From Pseudomonas oleovorans subsp. oleovorans (GTDB lineage: Bacteria; Pseudomonadota; Gammaproteobacteria; Pseudomonadales; Pseudomonadaceae), in NCBI RefSeq assembly GCF_002197815.1, contig NZ_NIUB01000021.1, positions 1-64,000 on the forward strand: a DNA stretch of 64,000 nucleotides. The letters are read 5' to 3'. Position 1 is the first letter of the stretch; each line of letters opens with the position of its first letter. The translations under genes were made by a program, and so were the position numbers. The notes under the pieces were generated by a model. The model saw only the letters and a list, made by a program, of their open reading frames with translations, made no database searches and was not told the DNA's origin. This document shows positions 26,219 through 36,157 of this stretch, piece by piece.

Positions 26219-26986
26219 ATGGATGTAGTGATCGGCCCTGCCGCTGGAAGCCTGCTGCGTTCAAAACTGTCGCCGCCCAGGCATCCGTGGACTATCTGAA
26301 AAGGCCCCAGGTGGAAGCCGCGCTTTCGGCCTACCCCCCCCACGCCCGCCTCGTGTTGTTTTGCGCGCCTGCTGGTTTTGGACCACCGCGTTGGCGATGC
26401 AGGTCGAGCAGCGTCGTCAGGCCGGCAGCGCTGTTGCGTAGCTATCGCTGGGCGATGCTGATGATGAGCCGGTACGTTTCTTCCAGCAACTGATCGAAGT
26501 ATTGGGCGTTCACTGCCCGGTCTGGGTGATTACGCCCTGGGCTACCTGCGCAATACCATGCGGGTGCCGGTCGAGGCCGTGATGGAAAGTCTGCTGGTGA
26601 AATGCCTGATCGGCGCCGAGTGGGAAGAGGCGCGCAGCCTGTTCATCGAGGAAGGCGAAGCCATACGCCAGTTACTGCAGCTGTTGGAATCCGTCGAGCA
26701 CCAGCCGGCGCTGCAGGCATTCATCCGTAGTCTGTTGAGCGCCTGGCCCTGCCAGGAATCGCCGCATGCCATTGCCGTGCTGGAGGAGGGGCTGACCGAG
26801 CGCGAGCGTGAGGTGGTCTGTCTGGCCGCCAAGGGCATGTCCAATGATGAGATCGGCCAGCAATTGGCGCTGGCCCTGGGTACCGTCAAATGGCACCTGC
26901 ATAACCTGTTTTCCAGGCTGGGCGTACGCAGCCGTACGCAAGTCGTACTCAAGGGCAAGAGCCTGGGGCTGCTGAGCGAGGCATGA
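26219..26986 (+). pseudogene. MalT/AlkS-type LuxR regulator, heavily degraded
   Basis: Pieces of a large ATP-dependent LuxR-family regulator in three frames. The N-terminus reads MDVVIGPAAGSLLRSKLSPP, then after a lost G near 26288 YLKRPQVEAALSAYPPHARL and APAGFG. The Walker A lysine codon is destroyed (GGACCACC for GGAAAGACC). TAG at 26439-26441 replaces a tryptophan-like codon, and the frame shifts again near 26519. The text then jumps from ALGYLRNTMRVPVEAVMESLL to the far C-terminus, ending with an intact LuxR helix-turn-helix (LTEREREVVCLAAKGMSNDEI). Full-length relatives have roughly 900 residues, so about 2 kb is deleted. The equivalent in P. aeruginosa is, as I recall, next to pabB. 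Confidence 0.9.
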
Positions 26987-27033
26987 GACGGTGGGGTGAG
27001 GGGGGGGCGAGCTGGCGAGGGTGCATTGAGCGG

Positions 27034-27061
27034 GTCGTAAGGTGCGGCAGCACCTTACGAC
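27034..27061. repeat. Perfect 12-bp inverted repeat
   Basis: GTCGTAAGGTGC-GGCA-GCACCTTACGAC, between the LuxR pseudogene and the ATP-grasp gene. It has no T-run and may still act as terminator for the minus-strand operon. Confidence 0.6.
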
Positions 27062-27070
27062 GTTCGCTGG

Positions 27071-28057
27071 TCAGATTTCCTTGCTGGCGACGTGACCAAA
27101 CAGCTCCTGGGAGAAACGCACGCGCTCTTCTGCGTCTTCCTGAATACCCTTGGCTTTCAGTTCTTCCAGGCGGGCTTCCACGGCATGGGCGCGGTGGGTC
27201 AGGCCACAGTCATTGGCGATCTGGATATTCAGGCCGGGGCGGGCATTGAGCTCAAGAATCAGCGGGCCCTTGTCCTGGTCCAGCACCATGTCCACGCCTA
27301 TGTAACCCAGGCCACACAACTCGTAGCAGCCGGCAGCGAGCTTCATGAAACCGTCCCAGTTCGGCAGTTGCACGCCGTCCACCGCATTGGTGGTGTCCGG
27401 GTGCTTGCTGATCTTGTTGTTCAGCCAGGTGCCGCGCAGGGTCACGCCGGTGGCCAGGTCGACGCCGACGCCGATGGCGCCCTGGTGCAGGTTGGCCTTG
27501 CCGTTGGACTGGCGGGTCGGCAGACGCAGCATGGCCATCACCGGGTAGCCCATGAGCACGATGATGCGGATGTCCGGCACGCCTTCGTAGCTGATGCTCT
27601 TGAAGATGGTGTCCGGGGTCACGCGATATTCGATCAGCGCACGGTCGCGGTGACCGCCGAGCGAGTACAGACCGGAGAGGATGTTGGAAATCTGCTGCTC
27701 CAGTTCCTCGTGGCTGACGATCTTGCCGGACACCGTCTTGAATCGGTCCTCGAAGCGGTCGGCGATGACCATGATGCCGTCACCGCCGGCGCCCTGCGCC
27801 GGCTTGATGACGAAATCGGTGCGCCCGGCGATGATCTCGTCGAGTTTGTCGATGCCTTTTTCGGTGTCGATGATGCCGTACAGCTCCAGCACATCGATGC
27901 CGGCCTCAATGGCCCGCTCCTTGGTGATGATCTTGTCGTCGACGATCGGGTACAGGTGCCGTTTGTTGTACTTCAGCACGTAATCCGCATTGCGTCGGTT
28001 GATGCCCATGATGCCTTTGGCTTCAAGGGCCTTCCACGTTTTGATTAGGCCGAACAT
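27071..28057 (-). CDS. Alpha-L-glutamate ligase-like ATP-grasp protein
   Basis: 328 aa with an ATP-grasp fold of the sugar-transfer/glutamate-ligase-related kind (PF14397). Seen: INRRNADYVLKYN at the start, the ATP-lysine strand TDFVIKPAQGAGGDGIMVI with its glycine-rich loop, GVPDIRIIVLMGYPVMAMLRLP, HQGAIGVGVDLATG, and the metal-binding end LILELNARPGLNIQIAN. It likely forms a peptide or amide bond with ATP; the acceptor is unknown. It is the last gene of a three-gene set with a membrane-bound inactive transglutaminase and a retropepsin-like protease, a linkage conserved in proteobacteria. Four bases separate it from the 7TM gene. Confidence 0.9.
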   Translation of the reverse strand: MFGLIKTWKALEAKGIMGINRRNADYVLKYNKRHLYPIVDDKIITKERAIEAGIDVLELYGIIDTEKGIDKLDEIIAGRTDFVIKPAQGAGGDGIMVIADRFEDRFKTVSGKIVSHEELEQQISNILSGLYSLGGHRDRALIEYRVTPDTIFKSISYEGVPDIRIIVLMGYPVMAMLRLPTRQSNGKANLHQGAIGVGVDLATGVTLRGTWLNNKISKHPDTTNAVDGVQLPNWDGFMKLAAGCYELCGLGYIGVDMVLDQDKGPLILELNARPGLNIQIANDCGLTHRAHAVEARLEELKAKGIQEDAEERVRFSQELFGHVASKEI

Positions 28058-28061
28058 GGTC

Positions 28062-29588
28062 TTAGTCCTTGAGGAAGGCTTTGAAACGGAACAGTTCGGT
28101 CAGGCGGTAGCCGCGGTAACGGCCCATCGCCAGCATGAAAGCCACCAGAATCAGCAGGATCGCCGGGAAGGTGAACACGAAGTACACCAGTTGGGGCACG
28201 CTCATCAGCAGGTGGGCGATGGTGGCGGCGAACAGGGTGCCGATGGCGACCTTGAAGGCATGGCTGCCGCCGCGCTCTTCCCAGGTGATCGACAGGCGTT
28301 CGATGGTCATGGTCAGAATCACCATCGGGAACAGCGCCACCGACAGACCACGCTCTAGGCCCAGCTTGTGGCTGAACAGGCTGATGGCGGCGATCAGCAC
28401 CACGACGAAGGTCAAGACCACCGACAGGCGCGGCAACATCTGTAGCTTCAGGTGTTCGAGGTACGAGCGTAGTGACAGGCCGAGTGCAGTGATCACGGTA
28501 AACAAAAAGATACCGAAGCCCAGCTGGGTTTCGCGGAAGGCCAGAGCGATCAGCACCGGGGTAAAGGTGCCCAGCGTCTGCAAGCCACCGAGGTTGCGCA
28601 GGATCAGGATGACCAGCACGCCAATCGGGATCATCACCATGACCATGAAGGTCTGCTGGGTCTGCAGCGGCAGGCCGTACAGCGAGTATTCGAGGAAGCT
28701 GGCGTCGGTGTTCTCATCGGTCAGTTTGGCTAGGCGGATGGCGTTCATCTCGCTGTTGTTCAGACTGAAGCTGACTTGCGCCTGACGGCCGCCTTCGAGG
28801 CTGACCAGATCACCGTCGCCGATCCACCAGATCAGGCGGTCTTCCGGCAGGCCCTGTTCACCGGTTTTCGGGTTGAAATACAGCCACTTCTGACCGTTGA
28901 AGCTGCGCAGCCAAAGCTCCGGCGACTGCGCCACTTCGGCCTGCAGGCGAATGGTGTGCACACGCTCCATCGGCACATGGGCGATGGACAACAGCAAGTC
29001 GACGGCCTTGGCCTTGTTGGCGATGGAGGCGTCGCCGCCGAGCAGCAACTTGACGTTGTCGTCATTGACGTTGTTGACGCGCTTGATGGTTTCGCTGATG
29101 AAGGTTTCGACATCCGCCGAGTGCTGGCGGATCGGCGCCAGCAGGGCTTCGGCCGCGATCTTCTCGGGGCCTTCGACCGGGATGCTGTCGCGGAAGATCG
29201 GGCCTTTTGCAGGCGCCTGCTCGCCGCTGTAACGCTTGGTCAGAACCAGTCGGTAATAGAGGGTCTGCTTGCCATTGGCACGACGTGCCGACCAGGTGAC
29301 GCGGCGGTTGCCGTCGACACGGTTGACGCTGACGCCGTAATTGTTGGAGATGAAGCTCTCGTTGAGGCTGACGTAGTCCTGGTTCAGCGGCGGGACGAAC
29401 ATCTGCAGCTTCACCGGCTCACGCGGGTTGGCCTGGAATTCGACCTTGGCGTCGATGTTCCACAGATCGTCGGTCTCATCCTCGGTCACCGGAATGCCGA
29501 GAATGAAGATTTGGTATGCCGTAATCAGAACGCCCAGGGCCACCAGGAGGGTGATCAGGACTTTCAGATGCAGGTTCAGAGAGCGCAT
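28062..29588 (-). CDS. Inactive transglutaminase fused to seven membrane helices
   Basis: 508-aa inner-membrane protein. One helix near residues 10-30 anchors a periplasmic region of about 270 residues. This region has the transglutaminase-like fold (LLLSIAHVPMERVHTIRLQ, LRSFNGQKWLYFNPKTGEQG) but no Cys-His-Asp triad that I can find, as in PF14400. About seven hydrophobic helices follow from residue 310 (MVMVMIPIGVLVILIL onwards; PF14402). It is the middle gene of the three-gene set. Its role may be to recognise peptides for the partner protease and ligase; that is inference from domain studies. Confidence 0.9.
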   Translation of the reverse strand: MRSLNLHLKVLITLLVALGVLITAYQIFILGIPVTEDETDDLWNIDAKVEFQANPREPVKLQMFVPPLNQDYVSLNESFISNNYGVSVNRVDGNRRVTWSARRANGKQTLYYRLVLTKRYSGEQAPAKGPIFRDSIPVEGPEKIAAEALLAPIRQHSADVETFISETIKRVNNVNDDNVKLLLGGDASIANKAKAVDLLLSIAHVPMERVHTIRLQAEVAQSPELWLRSFNGQKWLYFNPKTGEQGLPEDRLIWWIGDGDLVSLEGGRQAQVSFSLNNSEMNAIRLAKLTDENTDASFLEYSLYGLPLQTQQTFMVMVMIPIGVLVILILRNLGGLQTLGTFTPVLIALAFRETQLGFGIFLFTVITALGLSLRSYLEHLKLQMLPRLSVVLTFVVVLIAAISLFSHKLGLERGLSVALFPMVILTMTIERLSITWEERGGSHAFKVAIGTLFAATIAHLLMSVPQLVYFVFTFPAILLILVAFMLAMGRYRGYRLTELFRFKAFLKD

Positions 29589-29593
29589 GGGAA

Positions 29594-30130
29594 TTACTCG
29601 CCAGGGGTTGCGTCATTGGTGCAGTCGGGTTTGCCGGCTGCATATTTAAGGCTTGGATCGACTATGGCCTCGAAGTGCTTGAGCGCTTCGGAGCCGATCA
29701 GAAGCGGGTATTGGAATGCGCTTCGGTCGGTCAAGTTCACTTCGATCATGCGCAGGGTCTTGCCCATGCACAATTCAAGGTCGATTACCGGGCGTGCCGT
29801 ATAGGTCTTGCCTTCATCGGGGTCGAAATCGCCAGCACGGCGTTTGATCTTGCTGATTCGCGCCAGCGGACGCTCGATGGTGCGCTCTTGGGCATTGTCG
29901 ATGGCCAGCACGAAACGCACCCAGGTTTCTCCGTCACGCTTGAAGCGTTTGATATCGCGGGCACTCAAGGACGCGGTTTTGGCGCCAGTGTCGAGTTTGG
30001 CGGCTACCTGCAGGTCCAGTTCTTCTACGTGAATATATTCATTCAGACCATAGATCGACTTGCCCATGGCCAGAGCAGGGCAGGACAAGGTCAGCAGGCA
30101 GATCAGCAAAGAGAAGGGTTTCAGTCTCAT
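29594..30130 (-). CDS. Periplasmic retropepsin-like aspartic protease (RimB/PF05618 family)
   Basis: 178 aa. Residues 1 to about 21 are a signal peptide (LLICLLTLSCPALAMG). The fold is marked by YGLNEYIHVEELDLQVAAKLDTGAKTASLSA cut in two blocks, where DTGA is the aspartic-protease signature and the active enzyme is a dimer. The later block is RPVIDLELCMGKTL and YPLLIGSEALK. The older name is ATP-dependent zinc protease, but no zinc motif is visible. The ATG at 30130 gives the signal peptide. It is first in the operon with the 7TM and ATP-grasp genes, so it probably trims or reverses what the ligase makes. Confidence 0.88.
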   Translation of the reverse strand: MRLKPFSLLICLLTLSCPALAMGKSIYGLNEYIHVEELDLQVAAKLDTGAKTASLSARDIKRFKRDGETWVRFVLAIDNAQERTIERPLARISKIKRRAGDFDPDEGKTYTARPVIDLELCMGKTLRMIEVNLTDRSAFQYPLLIGSEALKHFEAIVDPSLKYAAGKPDCTNDATPGE

Positions 30131-30348
30131 GTGTCCTTGAGAGGGTATTGCCAGTGGCGGGATGGGGGCAGCAACTCGCAGGCATCCTGCCATACAACTT
30201 TCTGCCGTGAAGTCTAGCAGGCATGGCAAAAGGCGATGGCCAGGCAGGAACAGTTGGATTCTAACATGGGGATTTTACGTGCCGACAGACGCTTATGTAG
30301 CTTTCTGCAAGTAAGGTGGCGGTTTGCCTGATCGGGCGAGCTGGACGT

Positions 30349-30360
30349 ATTGTCGACAAT
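30349..30360. promoter_or_regulatory. Palindromic operator before the GntR regulator and prp operon
   Basis: ATTGTCGACAAT is a perfect 12-bp palindrome 76 bases before the GntR-family start, in the form usual for FadR-subfamily GntR operators. GTTGACAATCATG near the start resembles a half-site. The rest of the gap 30131-30435 shows no gene. Confidence 0.65.
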
Positions 30361-30435
30361 GCTTTGGTCTGCTTTGACATTTTTGGCTTTATGGCGTAGT
30401 TATATCGCCCTGAATATCTATTGGTGTTGACAATC

Positions 30436-31173
30436 ATGCTGCTTCAATCAGATGCGTCAGCAGCGCCGCAGGTGGATTCGGAGACGCTTTCCGAGCACGT
30501 CTTCCGTCTGATCCAGGCCGCTATCGTCAAAGGCGAGATCGCCCCGGGTAGCAAGATCTCTGAGCCCGAGCTGGCGCGCACCTATGGCATCAGTCGTGGC
30601 CCTCTACGCGAGGCCATTCATCGCCTGGAAGGGCAGAAGCTGCTGGTGCGCGTGCCACATGTGGGCGCGCGGGTGGTGTCGCTCAGTCATGCCGAGTTGG
30701 TCGAGCTGTACGAGATTCGCGAGTCGCTCGAAGGCATGGCCTGCCGCCTGGCGGCCGAGCGCATGACCCAGCAGGAGATCGATGAGCTACGCCAGGTGCT
30801 GGAGCTGCACGAGCAGGATGCCGCGTTCAAGGCTGGTGTCGGCTACTACCAGCAGGAAGGCGACTTCGACTTCCACTACCGGATCATCCAGGGCAGCGGC
30901 AATCGCACCCTGGCCAAGCTGCTGTGCGACGAGCTGTACCAGTTGGTGCGCATGTACCGACTGCAGTTCTCCACCACACCCAATCGGCCGCACCAGGCCT
31001 TCGCCGAGCACCACCGCATTCTCGACGCCATCGAAGCTCGTGACGGTGAACTGGCCGAATTGCTGATGCGCCGCCACATCGGCGCCTCCAAGCGCAATAT
31101 CGAGCGCCACTACGTTTCCCAATGTGGACAGGAAGCGCTCACCCCTTCATCCAAGACTCGAGGTGATTCATGA
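30436..31173 (+). CDS. prpR: GntR-family regulator of the methylcitrate operon
   Basis: 245 aa. N-terminal winged helix: [21 protein letters not shown], then [28 protein letters not shown]-terminal FCD effector domain with metal- or ligand-binding residues in [34 protein letters not shown], and [24 protein letters not shown]. The ATG at 30436 is preferred over a TTG at 30421. It overlaps prpB by four bases, so the regulator is cotranscribed with its target genes. The inducer is probably 2-methylcitrate or a related acid, as known for this pseudomonad arrangement. Confidence 0.9.
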   Translation: MLLQSDASAAPQVDSETLSEHVFRLIQAAIVKGEIAPGSKISEPELARTYGISRGPLREAIHRLEGQKLLVRVPHVGARVVSLSHAELVELYEIRESLEGMACRLAAERMTQQEIDELRQVLELHEQDAAFKAGVGYYQQEGDFDFHYRIIQGSGNRTLAKLLCDELYQLVRMYRLQFSTTPNRPHQAFAEHHRILDAIEARDGELAELLMRRHIGASKRNIERHYVSQCGQEALTPSSKTRGDS

Positions 31174-32057
31174 CCCAGCTTTCCGCCGGCCAGCGTTTCC
31201 GCCAGGCCCTCGCCGAGGAGCAGCCACTGCAGGTTATCGGTGCGATCAACGCCAACCATGCACTGCTGGCCAAGCGCGCGGGCTTTCGCGCTATTTACCT
31301 GTCCGGTGGCGGTGTCGCCGCCGGCTCGCTCGGCTTGCCGGATCTGGGCATCAACACCCTGGATGACGTGCTGACTGACGTGCGCCGCATCACCGACGTC
31401 TGCGATCTGCCGCTGCTGGTGGACATCGACACCGGCTTCGGCCCGTCGGCTTTCAACATCGAGCGCACCATCAAGAACCTGATCAAGGCCGGCGCTGCCG
31501 CTGCGCATATCGAGGACCAGGTCGGCGCCAAGCGTTGCGGTCATCGTCCGGGCAAGGAGATCGTCTCCACCGAGGAGATGTGCGACCGCGTCAGGGCTGC
31601 CACTGATGCCAAGACCGACCCGGACTTCTTCCTTATCGCCCGTACCGATGCGATCCAGGCTGAAGGCGTAGACGCTGCCATCGAGCGCTGCCTGCGCTAT
31701 GTCGAGGCCGGCGCCGATGCAATCTTCGCCGAGGCGGCCTACGACTTGCCGACCTACGCACGCTTCGTCAAGGAGCTGAACGTACCGGTACTGGCCAATA
31801 TCACCGAATTCGGCGCCACGCCGCTGTTCACCCGTGACGAACTGGCCTCGGTCGGCGTGGCCATCCAGCTGTATCCGTTGTCGGCCTTCCGCGCGGCGAA
31901 CAAGGCGGCGGAAAGTGTCTACACCTCGATCCGCCAGAACGGCCACCAGAAGGACGTGATCGAGCTGATGCAGACCCGCGCCGAACTCTATGACCGCATC
32001 GGTTACCACGCCTTCGAGCAGAAGCTCGACGCGCTGTTCGCTGCCGGCAAGAAGTAA
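31170..32057 (+). CDS. prpB: 2-Methylisocitrate lyase PrpB
   Basis: 295-aa enzyme of the isocitrate lyase superfamily that splits 2-methylisocitrate into pyruvate and succinate, the last step of propionate breakdown. Motifs: [25 protein letters not shown] near the N-terminus, [10 protein letters not shown] for magnesium, and the active-site loop [14 protein letters not shown] with the catalytic cysteine. The end [17 protein letters not shown] is typical. The start ATG overlaps the regulator's stop (ATGA). Confidence 0.96.
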   Translation: MTQLSAGQRFRQALAEEQPLQVIGAINANHALLAKRAGFRAIYLSGGGVAAGSLGLPDLGINTLDDVLTDVRRITDVCDLPLLVDIDTGFGPSAFNIERTIKNLIKAGAAAAHIEDQVGAKRCGHRPGKEIVSTEEMCDRVRAATDAKTDPDFFLIARTDAIQAEGVDAAIERCLRYVEAGADAIFAEAAYDLPTYARFVKELNVPVLANITEFGATPLFTRDELASVGVAIQLYPLSAFRAANKAAESVYTSIRQNGHQKDVIELMQTRAELYDRIGYHAFEQKLDALFAAGKK

Positions 32058-32070
32058 AACCAGCGAGGTC

Positions 32071-32156
32071 GTAGGGTGGGCCGGGCGACGATTCGCTTCA
32101 GCCCACCGCATCAGCGCTGCCGGTTGGCTGAGGCGGTGGGCTGAAGCCCACCCTAC
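32071..32156. repeat. Intergenic repeat in the prpB-prpC gap
   Basis: GTAGGGTGGGCC...TTCAGCCCACCGC then GCGGTGGGCTGAAGCCCACCCTAC-type sequence, an 86-base double inverted repeat that shares its core with 17455-17476. It lies inside the prp operon and could lower or stabilise downstream mRNA. Confidence 0.75.
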
Positions 32157-32170
32157 CCAGAGCACAGCAG

Positions 32171-32178
32171 AACAAAAA
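32171..32178 (+). promoter_or_regulatory. Hfq/Crc-type CA motif before prpC
   Basis: AACAAAAA (AAnAAnAA) lies a few bases before the GAGGAG ribosome site of prpC, as at dctP and the GntP-family gene. It is a candidate for translational catabolite repression. Confidence 0.4.
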
Positions 32179-32195
32179 GAGTCGAGGAGATAACC

Positions 32196-33353
32196 ATGAG
32201 TGCCACTGAAACCACCCCTGGCTTCAAACCGAAAAAATCCGTCGCCCTGAGCGGCACCGCCGCCGGCAACACCGCGCTGTGTACCGTTGGCCGCACCGGC
32301 AACGACCTGCACTACCGCGGCTATGACGTGCTGGATTTCGCCAACCGCTGCGAGTTCGAGGAAATCGCTCACCTGCTGGTGCATGGCAAGCTGCCGAACC
32401 TTGCCGAACTGGCCGGCTACAAGTCCAAACTCAAGGCCCTGCGCGGTCTGCCGGCCGGGGTCAAGGCAGCGCTCGAACAACTGCCGCCCTCGGCTCACCC
32501 GATGGACGTGATGCGCACTGCCGTCTCCGTGCTCGGCTGCCTGGCGCCGGAGAAGGACGACCACAACCATCCGGGCGCGCGTGATATCGCCGACAAGCTG
32601 ATGGCCAGCCTGGGTTCGGCGCTGCTGTACTGGTACCACTACAGCCACAACGGCAAGCGCATCGAGGTGGAAACCGACGACGACTCCATCGGCGGCCACT
32701 TCCTCCATCTGTTGCACGGCGAGAAGCCACGCGAGTCCTGGGTGCGCGCCATGCACACCTCGCTGAACCTGTATGCCGAGCACGAGTTCAACGCCTCGAC
32801 CTTCACCTCGCGGGTGATCGCCGGCACCGGTTCCGACCTGTTCTCCTGCATCGCTGGCGCTATTGGCGCGTTGCGCGGGCCGAAACACGGCGGCGCCAAC
32901 GAGGTGGCCTTCGAGGTGCAGAAGCGCTACGGCAGCCCGGACGAGGCTGAAGCCGATATCCGTGAACGAGTAGGGCGCAAGGAAGTAGTGATCGGCTTCG
33001 GTCACCCGGTCTATACCGTTAGCGACCCGCGCAACAAGATAATCAAGGAAGTGGCCCGCGAGCTGTCGGTGGAGCAGGTCAATACCAAGATGTATGACAT
33101 CGCCGAACGCCTGGAAAGCGTGATGTGGGAAATCAAGAAGATGTTCCCCAACCTCGACTGGTTCAGCGCCGTGAGCTACCACATGATGGGCGTGCCCACC
33201 GCCATGTTCACCCCGCTGTTCGTCATCGCCCGCACCGCCGGCTGGTCCGCCCACGTCATCGAGCAACGCATCGACGGCAAGATCATCCGCCCGAGCGCCA
33301 ACTACACAGGCCCCGAAGACCTGAAGTTCGTGCCGCTCAAGGAGCGTAAATGA
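32196..33353 (+). CDS. prpC: 2-Methylcitrate synthase PrpC
   Basis: 385-aa citrate-synthase family enzyme condensing propionyl-CoA with oxaloacetate. Catalytic residues are visible: His in [23 protein letters not shown], His in [16 protein letters not shown], and Asp in [28 protein letters not shown]. The N-terminus [20 protein letters not shown] is typical for PrpC rather than GltA, as is the length. It overlaps acnD by four bases (ATGA). Confidence 0.96.
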   Translation: MSATETTPGFKPKKSVALSGTAAGNTALCTVGRTGNDLHYRGYDVLDFANRCEFEEIAHLLVHGKLPNLAELAGYKSKLKALRGLPAGVKAALEQLPPSAHPMDVMRTAVSVLGCLAPEKDDHNHPGARDIADKLMASLGSALLYWYHYSHNGKRIEVETDDDSIGGHFLHLLHGEKPRESWVRAMHTSLNLYAEHEFNASTFTSRVIAGTGSDLFSCIAGAIGALRGPKHGGANEVAFEVQKRYGSPDEAEADIRERVGRKEVVIGFGHPVYTVSDPRNKIIKEVARELSVEQVNTKMYDIAERLESVMWEIKKMFPNLDWFSAVSYHMMGVPTAMFTPLFVIARTAGWSAHVIEQRIDGKIIRPSANYTGPEDLKFVPLKERK

Positions 33354-35962
33354 TGAACACTCAATACCGTAAAAGCCTGCCCGGCACCGCGCTGGATTAC
33401 TTCGACGCCCGCGAAGCGGTCGAGGCGATCCAGACCGGCGCCTGGGACAAGCTTCCCTACACCTCGCGCGTGCTGGCCGAGCAACTGGTGCGCCGCTGCG
33501 AGCCACAGGATCTGACCGCCGCCCTGGAGCAGTTGGTCCATCGCAAGCGCGACCTGGACTTCCCCTGGTATCCGGCGCGGGTGGTCTGTCATGACATTCT
33601 CGGTCAGACCGCGCTGGTGGATCTGGCCGGCCTGCGCGATGCCATCGCAGAAAAAGGTGGTGACCCGTCCAAGGTCAACCCGGTGGTGCCGACCCAGTTG
33701 ATCGTCGACCATTCGCTGGCCGTCGAGGCGCCGGGCTTCGATCCGGATGCCTTCGAGAAGAACCGCGCCATCGAGGATCGCCGCAACGAGGATCGCTTCC
33801 ACTTCATCGACTGGACCAAGACCGCGTTCAAGAACGTCGACGTGATCCCGGCCGGCAACGGCATCATGCACCAGATCAACCTGGAGAAGATGAGCCCGGT
33901 GATCCAGGCACGCGGCGGCATTGCCTTCCCCGATACCTGCGTCGGCACCGACTCGCACACTCCGCACGTGGATGCCCTGGGCGTGATCGCCATTGGCGTC
34001 GGCGGCCTGGAGGCCGAGACGGTGATGCTCGGCCACCCGTCGATGATGCGCTTGCCCGATATCGTCGGCGTCGAGCTGACTGGTAAGCGCCAGCCCGGCA
34101 TCACCGCCACCGATATCGTCCTGGCTATCACCGAGTTCCTGCGCAAGGAAAGGGTGGTGGGGGCCTGGGTCGAGTTCTTCGGTGAAGGGGCGGACAGCCT
34201 GTCCATCGGTGATCGCGCGACCATCTCCAACATGTGCCCGGAATACGGCGCCACCGCCTCGATGTTCTACATCGACGGCCAGACCATCGACTACCTCAAG
34301 CTCACCGGTCGCGAGCCGGAACAGGTGGCGCTGGTAGAAAACTACGCCAAGACCCTGGGTCTGTGGAGCGACGCGCTGAAAACCGCCGAGTACGAGCGTG
34401 TGTTGCGCTTCGATCTGGGCAGTGTGGTGCGCAACATGGCTGGGCCAAGCAACCCGCATCGCCGCCTGCCGACCTCGGCGCTGGCCGAGCGTGGCATCGC
34501 TGACGAAGCCAAGCTGCAAGCTGGCAAGGGTGAAGAAGCCCAGGGGCTGATGCCCGATGGCGCGGTGATCATCGCCGCCATCACCAGCTGCACCAACACC
34601 TCCAACCCGCGCAACGTCATCGCTGCTGGTCTGGTGGCGAAGAAGGCCAACGCGCTGGGCCTGGTGCGCAAGCCCTGGGTGAAGACGTCATTCGCTCCAG
34701 GTTCGAAAGTCGCCAAGCTGTATCTGCAAGAGGCTGGCCTGCTGCCGGAACTGGAGAAGCTCGGTTTCGGCATCGTCGCCTACGCCTGCACCACCTGTAA
34801 CGGCATGTCCGGCGCGCTCGATCCGAAGATTCAGAAAGAAATCATCGACCGCGACCTGTACGCCACCGCTGTGCTCTCAGGCAACCGCAACTTCGACGGG
34901 CGCATCCATCCCTATGCCAAGCAGGCCTTCCTCGCTTCGCCACCGCTGGTTGTGGCCTATGCCATTGCCGGTACCGTGCGCTTCGATATCGAGCAGGACG
35001 CGCTGGGCACCGATGCCCAGGGCAACCCCATCACGTTGAAGGACCTGTGGCCGAGCGACGAGGAGATCGACGCCATAGTCGCGGCGAGCGTCAAGCCCGA
35101 GCAGTTCAAGCAGATCTATATCCCGATGTTCGACCTCGGGACGGTGAAGGAAGCCGACAGCCCGCTGTACGACTGGCGGCCGATGTCCACCTACATCCGC
35201 CGCCCGCCTTACTGGGAGGGTGCGCTGGCCGGCGAGCGCACGCTCAAGGGCATGCGCCCGCTGGCGATCCTGCCGGACAACATCACCACCGACCACCTGT
35301 CGCCGTCCAACGCCATCCTGGCGGACTCGGCCGCCGGTGAGTACCTGGCGAAAATGGGCCTGCCGGAGGAGGACTTCAACTCCTACGCCACCCACCGTGG
35401 CGACCACCTGACCGCACAGCGCGCCACCTTCGCCAACCCGCAACTGGTCAACGAGATGGCTGTGGTCGACGGCCAGGTGAAGAAGGGCTCGCTGGCCCGC
35501 GTCGAGCCGGAAGGCCAGGTGATGCGCATGTGGGAAGCCATCGAGACCTACATGAACCGCAAGCAGAACCTGATCATCGTCGCTGGTGCCGACTACGGCC
35601 AGGGCTCGTCGCGGGATTGGGCGGCCAAGGGCGTACGTTTGGCGGGCGTGGAAGTGATCGTCGCCGAAGGCTTCGAGCGCATCCACCGCACCAACCTGGT
35701 GGGCATGGGCGTGCTGCCGGTAGAGTTCAAACCGGGCACCACGCGCCTGACCCTGGGGCTGGACGGCACCGAAACCTATGACATCGAGGGCGATATCTCG
35801 CCGCGCTGCGACCTGACCCTGGTGGTCAATCGCCGTAACGGTGAAGTGGTTCGGGTGCCGGTGACCTGCCGACTGGATACCGCGGCGGATGTCAGCGTGT
35901 ACAAGGCCGGCGGCGTGCTGCAGCGCTTCGCCAAGGACTTCCTCGAAGGTGCGGTGGCTTGA
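33350..35962 (+). CDS. acnD: Fe/S-dependent 2-methylcitrate dehydratase AcnD
   Basis: 870-aa aconitase-like enzyme that dehydrates 2-methylcitrate to 2-methyl-trans-aconitate, working with PrpF in place of PrpD. The [4Fe-4S] cysteines are in [13 protein letters not shown] and [10 protein letters not shown]. Substrate motifs include [37 protein letters not shown] and [16 protein letters not shown]. The length matches AcnD. Two ATG codons lie in a row at 33350 and 33353; the first overlaps the prpC stop. Confidence 0.96.
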   Translation: MMNTQYRKSLPGTALDYFDAREAVEAIQTGAWDKLPYTSRVLAEQLVRRCEPQDLTAALEQLVHRKRDLDFPWYPARVVCHDILGQTALVDLAGLRDAIAEKGGDPSKVNPVVPTQLIVDHSLAVEAPGFDPDAFEKNRAIEDRRNEDRFHFIDWTKTAFKNVDVIPAGNGIMHQINLEKMSPVIQARGGIAFPDTCVGTDSHTPHVDALGVIAIGVGGLEAETVMLGHPSMMRLPDIVGVELTGKRQPGITATDIVLAITEFLRKERVVGAWVEFFGEGADSLSIGDRATISNMCPEYGATASMFYIDGQTIDYLKLTGREPEQVALVENYAKTLGLWSDALKTAEYERVLRFDLGSVVRNMAGPSNPHRRLPTSALAERGIADEAKLQAGKGEEAQGLMPDGAVIIAAITSCTNTSNPRNVIAAGLVAKKANALGLVRKPWVKTSFAPGSKVAKLYLQEAGLLPELEKLGFGIVAYACTTCNGMSGALDPKIQKEIIDRDLYATAVLSGNRNFDGRIHPYAKQAFLASPPLVVAYAIAGTVRFDIEQDALGTDAQGNPITLKDLWPSDEEIDAIVAASVKPEQFKQIYIPMFDLGTVKEADSPLYDWRPMSTYIRRPPYWEGALAGERTLKGMRPLAILPDNITTDHLSPSNAILADSAAGEYLAKMGLPEEDFNSYATHRGDHLTAQRATFANPQLVNEMAVVDGQVKKGSLARVEPEGQVMRMWEAIETYMNRKQNLIIVAGADYGQGSSRDWAAKGVRLAGVEVIVAEGFERIHRTNLVGMGVLPVEFKPGTTRLTLGLDGTETYDIEGDISPRCDLTLVVNRRNGEVVRVPVTCRLDTAADVSVYKAGGVLQRFAKDFLEGAVA

Positions 35963-35965
35963 TAA

Positions 35966-36076
35966 CTCCCTCTCCCATTTATGGGAGAGGGTTGGGGAGA
36001 GGGTGCTTCAGGTAGCTCGCGGCTTTTGGATGCTCCCTCTCCCCCGGCCCCTCTCCCGCCAGCGGGAGAGGGGAGG
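35966..36076. repeat. CTCCCTCTCCC-type intergenic repeat, two units
   Basis: CTCCCTCTCCC-ATTTAT-GGGAGAGGG and CCCTCTCCC-GCCAGC-GGGAGAGGGG form two hairpins between acnD and prpF. The same kind of sequence forms the inside of the MITE-like element at 57713-57889. Confidence 0.7.
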
Positions 36077-36083
36077 CAAGCGC

Positions 36084-36143
36084 GTAGCCCGGATGAAATC
36101 CGGGAAAACCAGCACCATCATTCCCGGATTGCATCCGGGCTAC
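36084..36143. repeat. GTAGCCCGGAT...ATCCGGGCTAC inverted repeat
   Basis: GTAGCCCGGATGAAATCCGGG and CCCGGATTGCATCCGGGCTAC are nested inverted repeats just before prpF. This is a dispersed intergenic family of pseudomonads and relatives. Confidence 0.75.
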
Positions 36144-36157
36144 TCAGGACTGCACCC

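Noticed and set aside
31110..33506. Long open minus-strand frame of nearly 800 codons across prpB and prpC
   Set aside because: It lies antisense to two certain genes, has no recognisable domain and follows codon-position bias of GC-rich genes. A similar frame antisense to ppsA (38321-40705) was rejected for the same reason.
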